A stretch of 64,000 nt of DNA from Hyphomicrobiales bacterium (lineage in GTDB: Bacteria > Pseudomonadota > Alphaproteobacteria > Rhizobiales > Rhizobiaceae): assembly GCA_900467745.1 (NCBI GenBank), contig UBQW01000021.1, forward strand, positions 1 through 64,000, written 5' to 3'. Below, one piece after another: positions 53,659 to 62,008 of the stretch. The position numbers and the translations under genes were made by a program. The number at the start of each line of letters is the position of its first letter. The stretch's first letter is position 1. Under the pieces are notes generated by a model. That model was given only the letters and a program-made list of their open reading frames with translations, was not told the DNA's origin and made no database searches.

Positions 53659-54210
53659 TCACATAGTTGCGCCGATTCCGCGGAACGCCAGTTCAAGGAG
53701 TCGCTTCTGCCGCTCAAGTCCTTCCTCGGTCTCTGGCAAGTTCAAAAGTAATGCAAGGTATTGCAAAAAATCTTCCGCATCGACCGGCTGCTTGACCACA
53801 CCTGCATCGATGCAAGGGCCCATAAGAGAACGTACCGCGGCGACCATTGGCCAGTACGTCTCGTCAAAATCCTTGGGGGACATCGCTGCTCGCATTGCGT
53901 CGGCCACTCCCCGCTTCTTCCGACCATATACCAGAAACTGCCCGCACCATGCCTGTAAAGCCTGCAGCGGCCCCATCTTGTGTGGCATGCTGGCCGCGAG
54001 CTCGATCAGCGCGTCTATCCCATCGCGGTACACGCCCAAAAGCAGAGCCTCACGCGTTGGAAAATGTCTGTACAATGTGCCTTGTCCCACGCCCGCCGCT
54101 TTGGCGATGAAATGCATTGAAGCAGTGGGATCAGCAGCCAATGCGTCACGCGCGATTACCAAGATCCGTTCGCGGTTATCACGCGCATCGGAGCGAAGAC
54201 TGTCTTGCAT
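53659..54210 (-). CDS. TetR-family transcriptional repressor
   Basis: The 183-residue protein has the TetR helix-turn-helix (R-E-R-I-L-V-I-A-R-D-A-L-A near 14, F-I-A-K-A-A-G-V-G-Q-G-T-L-Y-R-H-F-P-T-R near 34-53). The ligand-binding C-terminal half is all-helical and variable. The ATG at 54210 has AAGG eight bases upstream, and the GTG at 54219 is less likely. It is divergent from the aldo-keto reductase gene with two matching operators between them. Confidence 0.87.
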   Translation of the reverse strand: MQDSLRSDARDNRERILVIARDALAADPTASMHFIAKAAGVGQGTLYRHFPTREALLLGVYRDGIDALIELAASMPHKMGPLQALQAWCGQFLVYGRKKRGVADAMRAAMSPKDFDETYWPMVAAVRSLMGPCIDAGVVKQPVDAEDFLQYLALLLNLPETEEGLERQKRLLELAFRGIGATM

Positions 54211-54229
54211 TTCACACACCTTGACTAAA

Positions 54230-54272
54230 CGGACAATTGTCCGCTATGGATTTCAGAAGTGGACACATGTCC
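54230..54272. promoter_or_regulatory. Twin TetR operators GGACA-N2-TGTCC
   Basis: CGGACAATTGTCCG at 54230-54243 is a perfect 14-bp palindrome. A second copy of the core, GGACA-CA-TGTCC at 54261-54272, has the same arms and spacer length. The centres are about 30 bp apart, near three helical turns, so two dimers would sit on one face of the DNA. They lie in the 84-bp gap between the divergent TetR and aldo-keto reductase starts. Confidence 0.7.
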
Positions 54273-54294
54273 GATTACCGCAAAGGAGATAATG

Positions 54295-55344
54295 ATGCAA
54301 TATATCAAGCTCGGCACATCCGGTCTCGACATCTCGCCAATCTGCGTCGGTTGCATGGGTTTCGGCAACCCTGCGAAGGGTCATCCGGCTTGGTCTCTTG
54401 ATGAGAACGCGAGTCGCACGCTGATCCGGCACGCACTCGAAGCAGGTATCAACTTCTTTGACACCGCAAATCTTTATTCCTTAGGGACAAGCGAGGAATT
54501 CCTGGGTCGTGCTATCAAAGACTTCGTCAACCGCGACGTCGTCGTTATTGCTACCAAAGTATCGGCCGGCATGCGCAATGGTCCAAACGCTGTCGGGCTT
54601 TCCCGCAAGGCTATAATGGCTGAGATTGATTACAGCTTACGCCGGCTCGGAACGGACTACATAGACCTGTACCAGATCCACCGCCGCGACCAGCAGGTGC
54701 CTTGGGAGGAAACGCTTGAGGCTCTGCACGACGTCGTGAAAGCGGGGAAGGTTCGCTATATTGGAGCGTCATCGATGAAAGCCTGGGAGTTTTCCAAGGC
54801 GCTTCACATCCAAAAGAAAAATGGCTGGGCCCGCTTCATCACCATGCAGCACAACTACAACCTCGTGGCGCGTGAGGAAGAGCGTGAGATGATCCCTCTC
54901 TGTGCGGACGAGGGCGTAGCGACAATAATCTACAGCCCTTTGGCGCGCGGCAAACTAGCCCGCCCATGGGGGAAGACGACAGAACGCACTCAGACCGAAC
55001 CAGCGGGGGCTGCCCAGAGCCCGGTCACTTCGGAAAGCGACCGTTCGATAATTGAAACCGTCAACGAGATCGCGGCCGCGAAGGGGGTTAACGCCGCTGC
55101 GGTTTCGCTCGCGTGGTTACGCCGGAACAAGACTGTCGCGGCTCCGATCGTAGGGGCGTTGAAGGCCGTGCACATCGACGACGCCGTGGCGGCTCTTCAC
55201 GTCACACTGACGGAGGAAGAGGCCAGAAAGCTCGAAGCGCCCTATACGCCACGAACTGATTTCCAGGGGGTCTCGACGCCCGCGCTCCTGCACCGTTCGA
55301 TGGAAGAAGCCACTGGTTTCAGAGCCACGGCGGCGCTTATCTGA
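54295..55344 (+). CDS. Aldo/keto reductase
   Basis: The 349-residue enzyme has the AKR tetrad context: F-F-D-T-A-N-L-Y near 55-62 (Asp, Tyr), A-T-K-V near 90 (Lys) and Q-I-H-R-R-D near 129 (His). It also has the cofactor-binding C-terminus (S-L-A-W-L-R-R, then A-P-I-V-G-A). It reduces carbonyls with NADPH in the cytoplasm. Two ATGs are adjacent, and 54295 has the better spacing to AAGGAG. It is controlled by the divergent TetR by position. Confidence 0.87.
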   Translation: MQYIKLGTSGLDISPICVGCMGFGNPAKGHPAWSLDENASRTLIRHALEAGINFFDTANLYSLGTSEEFLGRAIKDFVNRDVVVIATKVSAGMRNGPNAVGLSRKAIMAEIDYSLRRLGTDYIDLYQIHRRDQQVPWEETLEALHDVVKAGKVRYIGASSMKAWEFSKALHIQKKNGWARFITMQHNYNLVAREEEREMIPLCADEGVATIIYSPLARGKLARPWGKTTERTQTEPAGAAQSPVTSESDRSIIETVNEIAAAKGVNAAAVSLAWLRRNKTVAAPIVGALKAVHIDDAVAALHVTLTEEEARKLEAPYTPRTDFQGVSTPALLHRSMEEATGFRATAALI

Positions 55345-55679
55345 CGTGGCGCCGATCCGTTCAGATGGAGGCTGACAGCATCGGACCGACTTGGGAAGAA
55401 TGGCCGATGAAGCTTCAATGCTAACTCCCTCACACGACGCTCGTCTCGCATCTTCAACGGTTTAGCGTCTCCACTCGTCCACCAGATCGACCTTGCTTGG
55501 AAAGTTGTGGTCGGTCCTGTTTTGCGAGTCTGAACCATCCGAGATGTCGGCACAGCTGAAAACATCATGGCCTCCGCTGATGATCAGGGCGCGGGCGGAG
55601 GCCAAAATGTCGCTGGGTGGGGAAGGATTGCCGGTGAGCCCAGGCAAGAAAATCATTGGCTAAGTGTTAGGTTCTCAAT
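55345..55679. other. Gene-free interval
   Basis: About 335 bp between the aldo-keto reductase stop and the stop of the broken SDR gene. No supported gene was found. The sequence carries scattered short frames only. Confidence 0.45.
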
Positions 55680-56505
55680 TCACCCGTCGGTTGAAACCGT
55701 CAGGGCTTTCCAAGCGTCGATTTCCTGCTGTAGCCGATCGATCCGAGCCGTCACATGTTTGAGAGCATCGCTCCCGAGCAAAAGTTGTGGAGGAGGATTT
55801 TCTAAAGCGACCAATGTGAGGACCGCCGCAGCTAACTTTTGCGGATCGCCAAGTTGCTTTCCGCTGACTGCCTGGCGCGCCTCGCGGATCGGATCAAAAA
55901 GGTTGTCGTAATCCGCAATCGACCTGTCTGTGCGTACCATTGAACGCCCGGCCCAGTCTGTTCGGAACGAGCCAGGGCAAAGCGTTGTCACGTGAACTCC
56001 GAACGGCGCCATTTCCGAGCGCATGACCTCGGAGATGCCCTGAAGGGCGAACTTGCTACCGCAATAGTACGCGATGCCAGGCATCGTATTCATCCCGCCC
56101 ATCGATGTGACGTTCACGATGAAGCCAGAGCGGCGCTTAAGGAATCTTGCAAGAAATGCCTTTGCCACCGCAACTGCGCCGAACACGTTCACGTCGAACT
56201 GTCGGCGCATCTCCTCGATTGGCGATTCCTCGAGCACACCCTCGTGACCATATCCTGCATTGTTGATCAGGACGTCGACTGGACCGTGTTCCTCTTCCGC
56301 CTGCTGAAAAACATCCGGAATGCGATCGAATTCGGTGACGTCGCGAGAACGGCATGGAGCGTGGGAAGTGTTTCCAACAACTTGTCTCGCGAGACTTGCG
56401 AGCGGTCGATGCCGATGACCCTGTGGCCCGCCTGGATCGCGGCCGTGGCAATGGCGAGGCCGAACCGGAATTGGCACCGGTGATGAAGACGGTTTTGCTC
56501 GACAT
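55680..56505 (-). pseudogene. Short-chain dehydrogenase, two frameshifts
   Basis: From ATG 56505 (AAGGAG upstream) the first frame gives M-S-S-K-T-V-F-I-T-G-A-N-S-G, then shifts. The next reading F-G-L-A-I-A-T-A-A-I-Q-A-G-H-R-V-I-G-I-D-R is in a second frame, and the third begins R-D-V-T-E-F-D-R and continues to the stop with I-N-N-A-G-Y-G, S-S-style T-S-M-G-G near 140 and the Y-Y-C-G-S-K catalytic pair. The first break is one missing T after G-A-N-S-G (about 56461), and the second is near 56345. The catalytic half is intact, but the gene cannot make a normal protein. It is divergent from a broken AraC gene. Confidence 0.75.
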
Positions 56506-56597
56506 CTTTGAATCTCCTTGATCAATCTTGCATGTGACAGATATTCTAGGAGAGAGGTTGGTTCGATTGCGGATCCTCTCGAGATTTGCCAAATCCT

Positions 56598-57509
56598 ATG
56601 AATGTCAACAAAACCCACTCTACGCGCGAGCAGCTTGTTGCCTTTGCCGGGCAACTAGCGCCTCGTCTCGGATACAATCAAACTGAACTCGAGAGCGTCC
56701 GTATCCTCCGTACGGAAGCGGTGCTCAACGACATTCCGGTTCTTTATCGACCGGGGGCAGTCTTCGTATTGCAAGGAAGCAAACACGGCATTCTCGATGG
56801 GGAGATCTATCTTTACGATGAGGACCACTATCTTGCCGTTTCGGTACCTGTTCCCTTCCGGATGACATCTACCGCCAGTCCTCTGCGGCCACTGCTGGCC
56901 GTCTACCTCCAATTCGACATGCAATTGGCGGTTGAGATTGCTTTTCAGCTCGAACAACACACTGGCCCTGTAACGACCGAGCAGAGAGGGCTGTTCTGAA
57001 GCAAAATGGACAGCGAAATGGAAGACGTCTTGCTGCGCTTACTCAAGGCGCTCGGTAGCCCGGTCGATGTCGCGGTGCTCGGCACCTCGATCCTGCGCGA
57101 ATTGCACTACCGCGTGATGCTCGGTCCGCAAGGTGGAGCGGTGATCGCGGCGCTTCGGCGCAAAGGGACGTCCGGAAAGATGATTGAGAGCGTGGCGTGG
57201 TTGCGAGACAACTTCGGCTCCGAAATTGCGGTCGCGGATCTGGCTCGATATGCGGGAATGAGTATTCCTTCCTACCACGTCCACTTCAAGAATCTGACTG
57301 GCTCGAGCCCGATCCAGTACGTGAAAGCGATGCGGCTCCATGAGGCGAGACTTATGATCGCCCGCCAGAGCGCGACGATCGCGACGGTGGCGGCTTCAGT
57401 AGGCTATGTCAGCCCGGCGCAGTTCAGCCGGGATTTCAGACGAAATTTCGGGCGTACGGCTTCAGAAGAAGTGAAATGGGTGCGAAAACATCTTGGAGAA
57501 CAGATCTGA
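56598..57509 (+). pseudogene. AraC-family regulator interrupted by an in-frame TGA
   Basis: The N-terminal half (56598-56999) matches the AraC_N effector domain (V-L-Y-R-P-G-A-V-F-V-L-Q-G-S-K, then Y-L-Y-D-E-D-H-Y-L-A-V-S-V-P-V-P). It ends in L-F-TGA at 56997. The same frame continues at once with S-K-M-D and the second half, which carries two AraC helix-turn-helix units (V-A-D-L-A-R-Y-A-G-M-S, then A-A-S-V-G-Y-V-S-P-A-Q-F-S-R-D-F). So a single nonsense codon splits the gene. It is divergent from the SDR gene, its probable former target. Confidence 0.78.
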
Positions 57510-58051
57510 CATTGGCCTCGCGGCTTTCTGAGCGGATCGCACCGTCACAATGCCAGCCGTCTTGCTGCGATGTAGCCTGAAGCGCAGCTTAATTTAAGAA
57601 GATTGCCGTGGCCGGGATCCAACGCTTGCCACATCCTACAACGTGGGAGCGGAACATCGGTTACTCTTCAGCTCTCTGTCGAGACAAGTTGGATTCGGTC
57701 GCTTCCAAATCAGGCATGCCATAGGTCGTGCATCTGAGAATCTCGTTGCCTTTGAAAGGATCAAAACCTTCGACCCTAGCGTTGGAACGGCTAGTGTTCT
57801 GAAATCACTAGGCGACCGCCGATCTGCTGGAACGGCTAACTGTCTGTTTGCTGTCTAACTCGGTCGTAATCTGCAAAACCCCGACCTTCCGACTAAAACC
57901 TCGGAAGGCAGCGGTTGCGTTTTTCACTACTGCAGCGCAAATAGGTACAGCTATCATGCCGGGCATCGATCCGAGGGTTTGGCGACGCACCAGATACTGT
58001 GCGCCCGGCAGGGCAAAGTAGACTGCATAGTGTTGAGGGGACGGGAAACGT
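57510..58051. other. Gene-free interval before the defence-like locus
   Basis: About 540 bp between the AraC stop and the phosphoribosyltransferase-like start. The only longer frame, 57643-57858 on the plus strand, has no recognisable domain. A promoter for the phosphoribosyltransferase-like gene is expected near 57950-58040. Confidence 0.45.
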
Positions 58052-58819
58052 TTGGGACTACGAGTTGAAAACAACGTCGTCGTAGTTGATCACGCAACGA
58101 ACGAGCATCTGCTGACGACTTCTGAAGGTAATCCAAGTGAAGATACTGTCGAAGAACTACGTGTAATCAGTGTATTTCAGAGACGCTTCAATTCTGCCAA
58201 GCTTGCAAGGAAGCGCGACGAGAAGGTCATTGGAGACAATTGCCCACTTATATACGCGCTGAAAGGCAAAGACGGGCTTTCCGTCGAATTCAGAAGCATC
58301 AAAATCCTGAACTTGAGCATACCCGAAATTATCGGACGCATTTCGCAATTGCTTGGCGACCAACTGGATCTGGTCGCCTCGATGCCATCCTCGTCGCCTC
58401 TTGCTGCGATACTCGGGCGACGGCTATCTCGCGCCGTTGGACGACCACACACCTCGGACCTGTTTACGAAGGCCACGAACGCTCAAGCAAGTGCTCGCGT
58501 GTCGCTCGCAATCGAAACTGATCGAAAGGCGTTCTCGCGAGAAGAAGAAGTTGCGTTGAGAAACGTTCTGAAACAAATGAGCCGAGTCCCAGAGGAGGCT
58601 TACACCGCAAAAAATGTAAGACCTGCAATCCGAAAATACTTTGAACCACTTGCAATGGGCGTGCTCCCGGAACACATTCAAAATCAATCGAGGATCTTGC
58701 TTGTCGACGATCTTCTTGCAACGGGCGAAACGCTTAAAGCGGCGCACAAGCTCCTGTCCACTGCCGGTCTCCAAGGAGAGCACGCCGGAGTAACGTGGTT
58801 CAGTCGGGTGAAGAAGTGA
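58052..58819 (+). CDS. Phosphoribosyltransferase-like protein next to the Ubl locus
   Basis: The 255-residue product has a type-I PRTase pattern in its second half: L-D-L-V-A-S-M-P-S-S-S-P-L near 105, then the PRPP-binding loop I-L-L-V-D-D-L-L-A-T-G-E-T near 215-227. Residues 1-90 are unassigned. PRTase-like folds bind PRPP or nucleotides and turn up as effectors or accessory proteins in several defence islands. Upstream frames stop at 58034, so TTG 58052 (GGGACGGG upstream) is the only in-frame start. It converges with the Ubl operon but is close enough to be part of the same island. Confidence 0.6.
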   Translation: MGLRVENNVVVVDHATNEHLLTTSEGNPSEDTVEELRVISVFQRRFNSAKLARKRDEKVIGDNCPLIYALKGKDGLSVEFRSIKILNLSIPEIIGRISQLLGDQLDLVASMPSSSPLAAILGRRLSRAVGRPHTSDLFTKATNAQASARVSLAIETDRKAFSREEEVALRNVLKQMSRVPEEAYTAKNVRPAIRKYFEPLAMGVLPEHIQNQSRILLVDDLLATGETLKAAHKLLSTAGLQGEHAGVTWFSRVKK

Positions 58820-59141
58820 GCTAGGGCAATGGAACCTGTAGTAGGGCCAGTAGTTGACACTGCAACAACGGTCTGTTAGATCAAATGCACTTGTCGAGAG
58901 ACAAGACTGAGCGCGTTTGAGGTGCCTCGCTCATTAAAGATCAGAAGCATCCCGCGTAGCGCTTCACGGCCAGATCGTAAAGATCAAGTAGTGGGCGATT
59001 AGGCAGCGGCTAATCCTTCGACTTCGGTCGTCGTATTATATCAAGAAGGCGGGCGACAAGGCCCGCCTTCTTGCGTTTTAGGTGTCCGTTCAAACGCACC
59101 CGGGATCTAAAGATGCGCGAAGCCATACCGGCGCGATCCAG
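58820..59141. other. Intergenic region with hairpins
   Basis: About 320 bp between convergent genes. It contains a UUCG-loop hairpin (CGAC-TTCG-GTCG at 59019-59030) and the strong terminator at 59043-59072. The segment 58970-59040 might be a small RNA ending at that terminator, but no known RNA family was recognised. No gene is present. Confidence 0.5.
59043..59080 (+). terminator. Strong rho-independent terminator
   Basis: AAGAAGGCGGGC at 59043-59054 pairs perfectly over 12 bp with GCCCGCCTTCTT at 59061-59072 around the loop GACAAG. A TTTT run follows at 59076-59079 on the plus strand. It can terminate plus-strand transcripts from the phosphoribosyltransferase-like gene, and its symmetry may also stop the minus-strand operon. 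Confidence 0.85.
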
Positions 59142-59704
59142 TCAAAGGGACTCTAGAAGCTTAGCCTCAGTTTCCTCGGCCAAAGATGCGAGATCCTCAT
59201 CCGATATCTGCCACCTTGACGCTTCAGAATAATTATCGAACAAGGCTTCTGCATCCAGCCAATACTGTTCAGCGGTCATCTCAGCGAAGGGGCTGACCCG
59301 CTTGAATGCCGAAAAGAGTCCTGAAGGCGAAAGGTGCTCCTCGTCATAAAAGGACGTCTTCGCAAAATTCGCCAGACCTTTGCCTTGTGTTCCAATCCAG
59401 AAGTCTGCCTCCAGCGCCGACTGAAATGCATAGATTGCGCCGCGCGTAAGAGATAAGTGTCAAGTATCTGACTGAGGGCAGCCTTCAGAAGGGTCCGTTC
59501 AGAACCGACCGACTTTGAGAAGTTCATTCGAATTTCACCGCTGAATGCCTTCCAATCTTCTTTGCGTGCACGTTTCGGTCGTAAAAGACAAACTGCGCAA
59601 TGCGGGCCTCTAAGGGTTGAAATTGCCCTAGGGGCCGCAGCATATCCGATGGTAGCCTTCAAGCTGGCTAAGCAGTGCAACGTCTGCGCGCATATGGGCC
59701 CCAT
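59142..59704 (-). pseudogene. Unrecognised last gene of the Ubl operon, one frameshift
   Basis: The frame from ATG 59704 reads M-G-P-I-C-A-Q through L-L-K-A-A-L-S-Q-I-L-D-T-Y-L-L. The protein-like reading then moves to another frame, G-A-I-Y-A-F-Q-S-A-L-E-A-D-F-W-I-G-T-Q-G-K-G, and on to E-E-T-E-A-K-L-L-E-S-L with a stop at 59142. The shift falls near 59445-59465, where one base seems to be missing. The joined product would be about 187 residues, rich in helix-forming and acidic residues at its end. No domain is recognised. It starts 7 bases beyond the E1 stop in the same direction, so it belongs to the operon. A sequencing error is possible. Confidence 0.55.
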
Positions 59705-59710
59705 TCGAAT

Positions 59711-61078
59711 CTAGGGGAGAGGCTGGAAACTGGGCACTGCCCCAAAATTCATGGAGTTTGCAAACGCACGCCGACCTTTCACGGATCGCAAATCTAGGTC
59801 TACGAGTTTATCAGGTTGATCTCCGCTGAGCAGACGCAGGACCTCTGCTAGCATAATACAGCCACCAACCGTGCCGACAAACGGCACACCCACGGCCGTC
59901 TCCGCGAGTTGCTCGAGTCCACAGATATTCCGCGTTCCGTCCGCGAGACGCTTGTAAGCCGGCTTATCCAGGTTTGCGATGCTCCTAGATTCCTGCTTGC
60001 CCCAAAGTTCAGCAGCGCTCTTACCGCATGACGGAAAGGTGTGAACGCGGAGTGCACTGAAGTCCATCGAAGTGTGCCCAATACCGGCTTCGACAATAAA
60101 CGGGAAGCCAGGAGTCTCAAGTCGGGCCCGCGCCAGAGCATTATCGACGCCGCATACAAGGACGGCTGGGTCCATTTTCCCATCATGTCCGAAATTGCCA
60201 TCGAAGGGACGCTCTATCAGAGTTGTTTGAAACCCCCGGGCTTCGAGAATGGAGCCCACCTCGCGTGTTTTTCGCTGTCCGATCGTGCCCGGCCACGAAA
60301 GGATTGAGGTGCTTTGCGTTGAATTGCTGACCCGGTCCATGTCCTGCAGGGTAAGGCGTACCTTCTGGGGCTCAGGGAAATCACAGAGCATCAAAGTCCA
60401 GAGAAACGCTTGACCAAGATGGCCAAGCCCGAGCACCCACAAATGATCGGGAAGCGCCACGAGCTCGGGGCCATCGCTGTCGGATCCTAACCAATCATTT
60501 GAAGCATCGGGGCGCCAAAGAGATAGGCCGACAGCACGCCTGCCTACCTCAACATTGCCTCGCAACATAGAAAAGGCTTCCGCAGTTGCCATAGCTCCAG
60601 CAAGGACCGCTGCTGGCATCACGCTTGTAATTTCGCTCAATCGTGCGGAGCTACGACGGACGACCCCACCTCTCCAGCCTTCAAAGGTCACGATGATCGC
60701 ATGCTCTGACTGTTCGGACACCGTTCCAACGACGATCGTGGGTAACCCGGACTCGAACTTGCCATCAGTACCTCCAAGCTTCCGAACGGCATCTCTTAAC
60801 GGGAGGCCGACGTCTGGCCCTACGAGATTTTCGACCCCGAGATCGCCGTCGACAAAAACCCCTCCGAGAGCAAAACGATGCGCAATGTTTACAACGGTCA
60901 GCAAGGCAGCCTGGTGTGAAGCGCTCCTGGCGACTTCGAAACCTACCCGCACCTGAACACGATGCGTCTCCAACCGCCTGACGGCTTGTTCAAAATCTGC
61001 AGCTGAACCGCCGTCGACATCCAGTTTCGCGGCTCGATTGAGGAATTCCTTCAATTGAACGGGATCATTGTAGTTCAC
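59711..61078 (-). CDS. E1/ThiF-like ubiquitin-like-activating enzyme
   Basis: The 455-residue protein has an unassigned N-terminal part (1-200). A ThiF/E1-like adenylation domain follows, with the Rossmann motif V-L-G-L-G-H-L-G at 215-222, acidic residues in L-Q-D-M-D-R-V-S-N-S near 244-253, R-K-T near 269-271 (the conserved E1 basic patch) and V-L-V-C-G-V-D-N-A near 306-314. Cysteines that could carry a thioester are C309, C351, C386 (N-I-C-G) and C407. E1 enzymes adenylate the C-terminus of a ubiquitin-like protein and pass it to E2. The GTG start at 61078 overlaps the JAB stop by four bases (GTGA), with GGAG upstream. Confidence 0.85.
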   Translation of the reverse strand: MNYNDPVQLKEFLNRAAKLDVDGGSAADFEQAVRRLETHRVQVRVGFEVARSASHQAALLTVVNIAHRFALGGVFVDGDLGVENLVGPDVGLPLRDAVRKLGGTDGKFESGLPTIVVGTVSEQSEHAIIVTFEGWRGGVVRRSSARLSEITSVMPAAVLAGAMATAEAFSMLRGNVEVGRRAVGLSLWRPDASNDWLGSDSDGPELVALPDHLWVLGLGHLGQAFLWTLMLCDFPEPQKVRLTLQDMDRVSNSTQSTSILSWPGTIGQRKTREVGSILEARGFQTTLIERPFDGNFGHDGKMDPAVLVCGVDNALARARLETPGFPFIVEAGIGHTSMDFSALRVHTFPSCGKSAAELWGKQESRSIANLDKPAYKRLADGTRNICGLEQLAETAVGVPFVGTVGGCIMLAEVLRLLSGDQPDKLVDLDLRSVKGRRAFANSMNFGAVPSFQPLP

Positions 61079-61566
61079 GAGTGATCTCCAAATTTTAGAG
61101 TGAAAAATCCAACCGACGGCGGCGGCATCGCATCCCACCTTTTGGCGCCGCGGTAGCGAAAGTGACCGACGCCCGACAGATCGAACATACTTCGCGCAAA
61201 CTGCGGGATGATCATTGCAATATGGCCGCTGGTCGCGATCATCGGATACTGCTGATCAGACCTGCTTTGCTCAGAACTGCCGGGGTGAGTATGGACATCT
61301 GCAAGAACCTCGAGTTTCTCGCTTTCACAGACTTTCCAAACCTCCGACAACGCGGATCCCGAAAGGCGAACTATGCCGGTCTTCAGAGCATTGGGGTCGA
61401 TATCGTCGTAATAGAGGATACGCGATGCACGCAGCTTGGCGCCGTCCCTACGCCCCAGGATAAAGGCACCGGATTCCCCGCGACCACGGCCACGCCGCCG
61501 GAGCTGGCTGAAAAGGCCCCACCAGAGCCAAAAGTTGATGATGAGTTCTGGGGCTGATTTAGCCAC
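61075..61566 (-). CDS. JAB/JAMM-family deubiquitinase-like metalloprotease
   Basis: The 163-residue protein has the JAMM zinc site: Glu31 in G-E-S-G-A-F, H-T-H-P at 92-95 and S-R-S-D at 101-104. The H-x-H to S spacing is one residue shorter than in the standard motif. Such enzymes trim ubiquitin-like precursors or cleave isopeptide bonds made by the E1/E2 pair. The start GTG 61566 has AGAGG five bases upstream and lies 8 bases inside the E2 gene. The frame to 61689 has no support. Confidence 0.87.
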   Translation of the reverse strand: MAKSAPELIINFWLWWGLFSQLRRRGRGRGESGAFILGRRDGAKLRASRILYYDDIDPNALKTGIVRLSGSALSEVWKVCESEKLEVLADVHTHPGSSEQSRSDQQYPMIATSGHIAMIIPQFARSMFDLSGVGHFRYRGAKRWDAMPPPSVGFFTLKFGDHS

Positions 61567-62008
61567 GATAGCCTCTTGAGTTGAGGAGGCGATGAACCTC
61601 CGAGATATGTTGAACCAGCCCCATCGCTGGATCCCATGTGAGGTGCGGATGAGTGCTGATCCAGTCGGGGTGACCCGTTCGGGAGACACGATCGAGCGGG
61701 AAATAGAGTGCCGCGCCCTGGCGCCAGTCCCAACGTATTACACTTTGAAAGACGTCATCGCCTTTCGGCCACTCGTTCTCGAGCAGATAACGCTTATCAC
61801 TGATATTCCAGAAGCCGCCCGTCGGGGGGTGCGCCGGAAAGCCGCAACAGTCGAGTCGAAGGACAAACTCTCGTCCATCCCTCGCCTTGATTGCGAGCAA
61901 CAAATAAGGCCAATCAACATCGACGAGACGCCACCGTCCACGAGCGACCCCCTCTTTGAAGGGGGCCGCGCTTAAGTCGCGCTCGAGTGCAACGCGGTCC
62001 GGAGTCAT
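61559..62008 (-). CDS. E2-like ubiquitin-conjugation fold protein
   Basis: The 149-residue protein has an E2-type order: beta-strand R-E-F-V-L-R-L-D-C-C then G-F-P-A-H-P-P-T-G-G-F-W-N (compare the Y-P-x-x-P-P element of E2s), and a later G-A-A-L-Y-F-P-L-D-R (99-107) followed by T-G-H-P-D-W and a C-terminal helix. In E2-like proteins of this kind I would expect a cysteine before the P-x-D-R segment. Here that site is Tyr102, and the only cysteines are C54 and C55. Its ATG overlaps the Ubl stop by one base (TAATG). Function as E2 is inferred from fold pattern and operon position. Confidence 0.72.
   Translation of the reverse strand: MTPDRVALERDLSAAPFKEGVARGRWRLVDVDWPYLLLAIKARDGREFVLRLDCCGFPAHPPTGGFWNISDKRYLLENEWPKGDDVFQSVIRWDWRQGAALYFPLDRVSRTGHPDWISTHPHLTWDPAMGLVQHISEVHRLLNSRGYRG

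Noticed and set aside
58981..59040. tRNA or two-piece tmRNA end near a defence island
   Set aside because: No acceptor stem, T-loop or CCA end could be built. Only a UUCG hairpin is clear.
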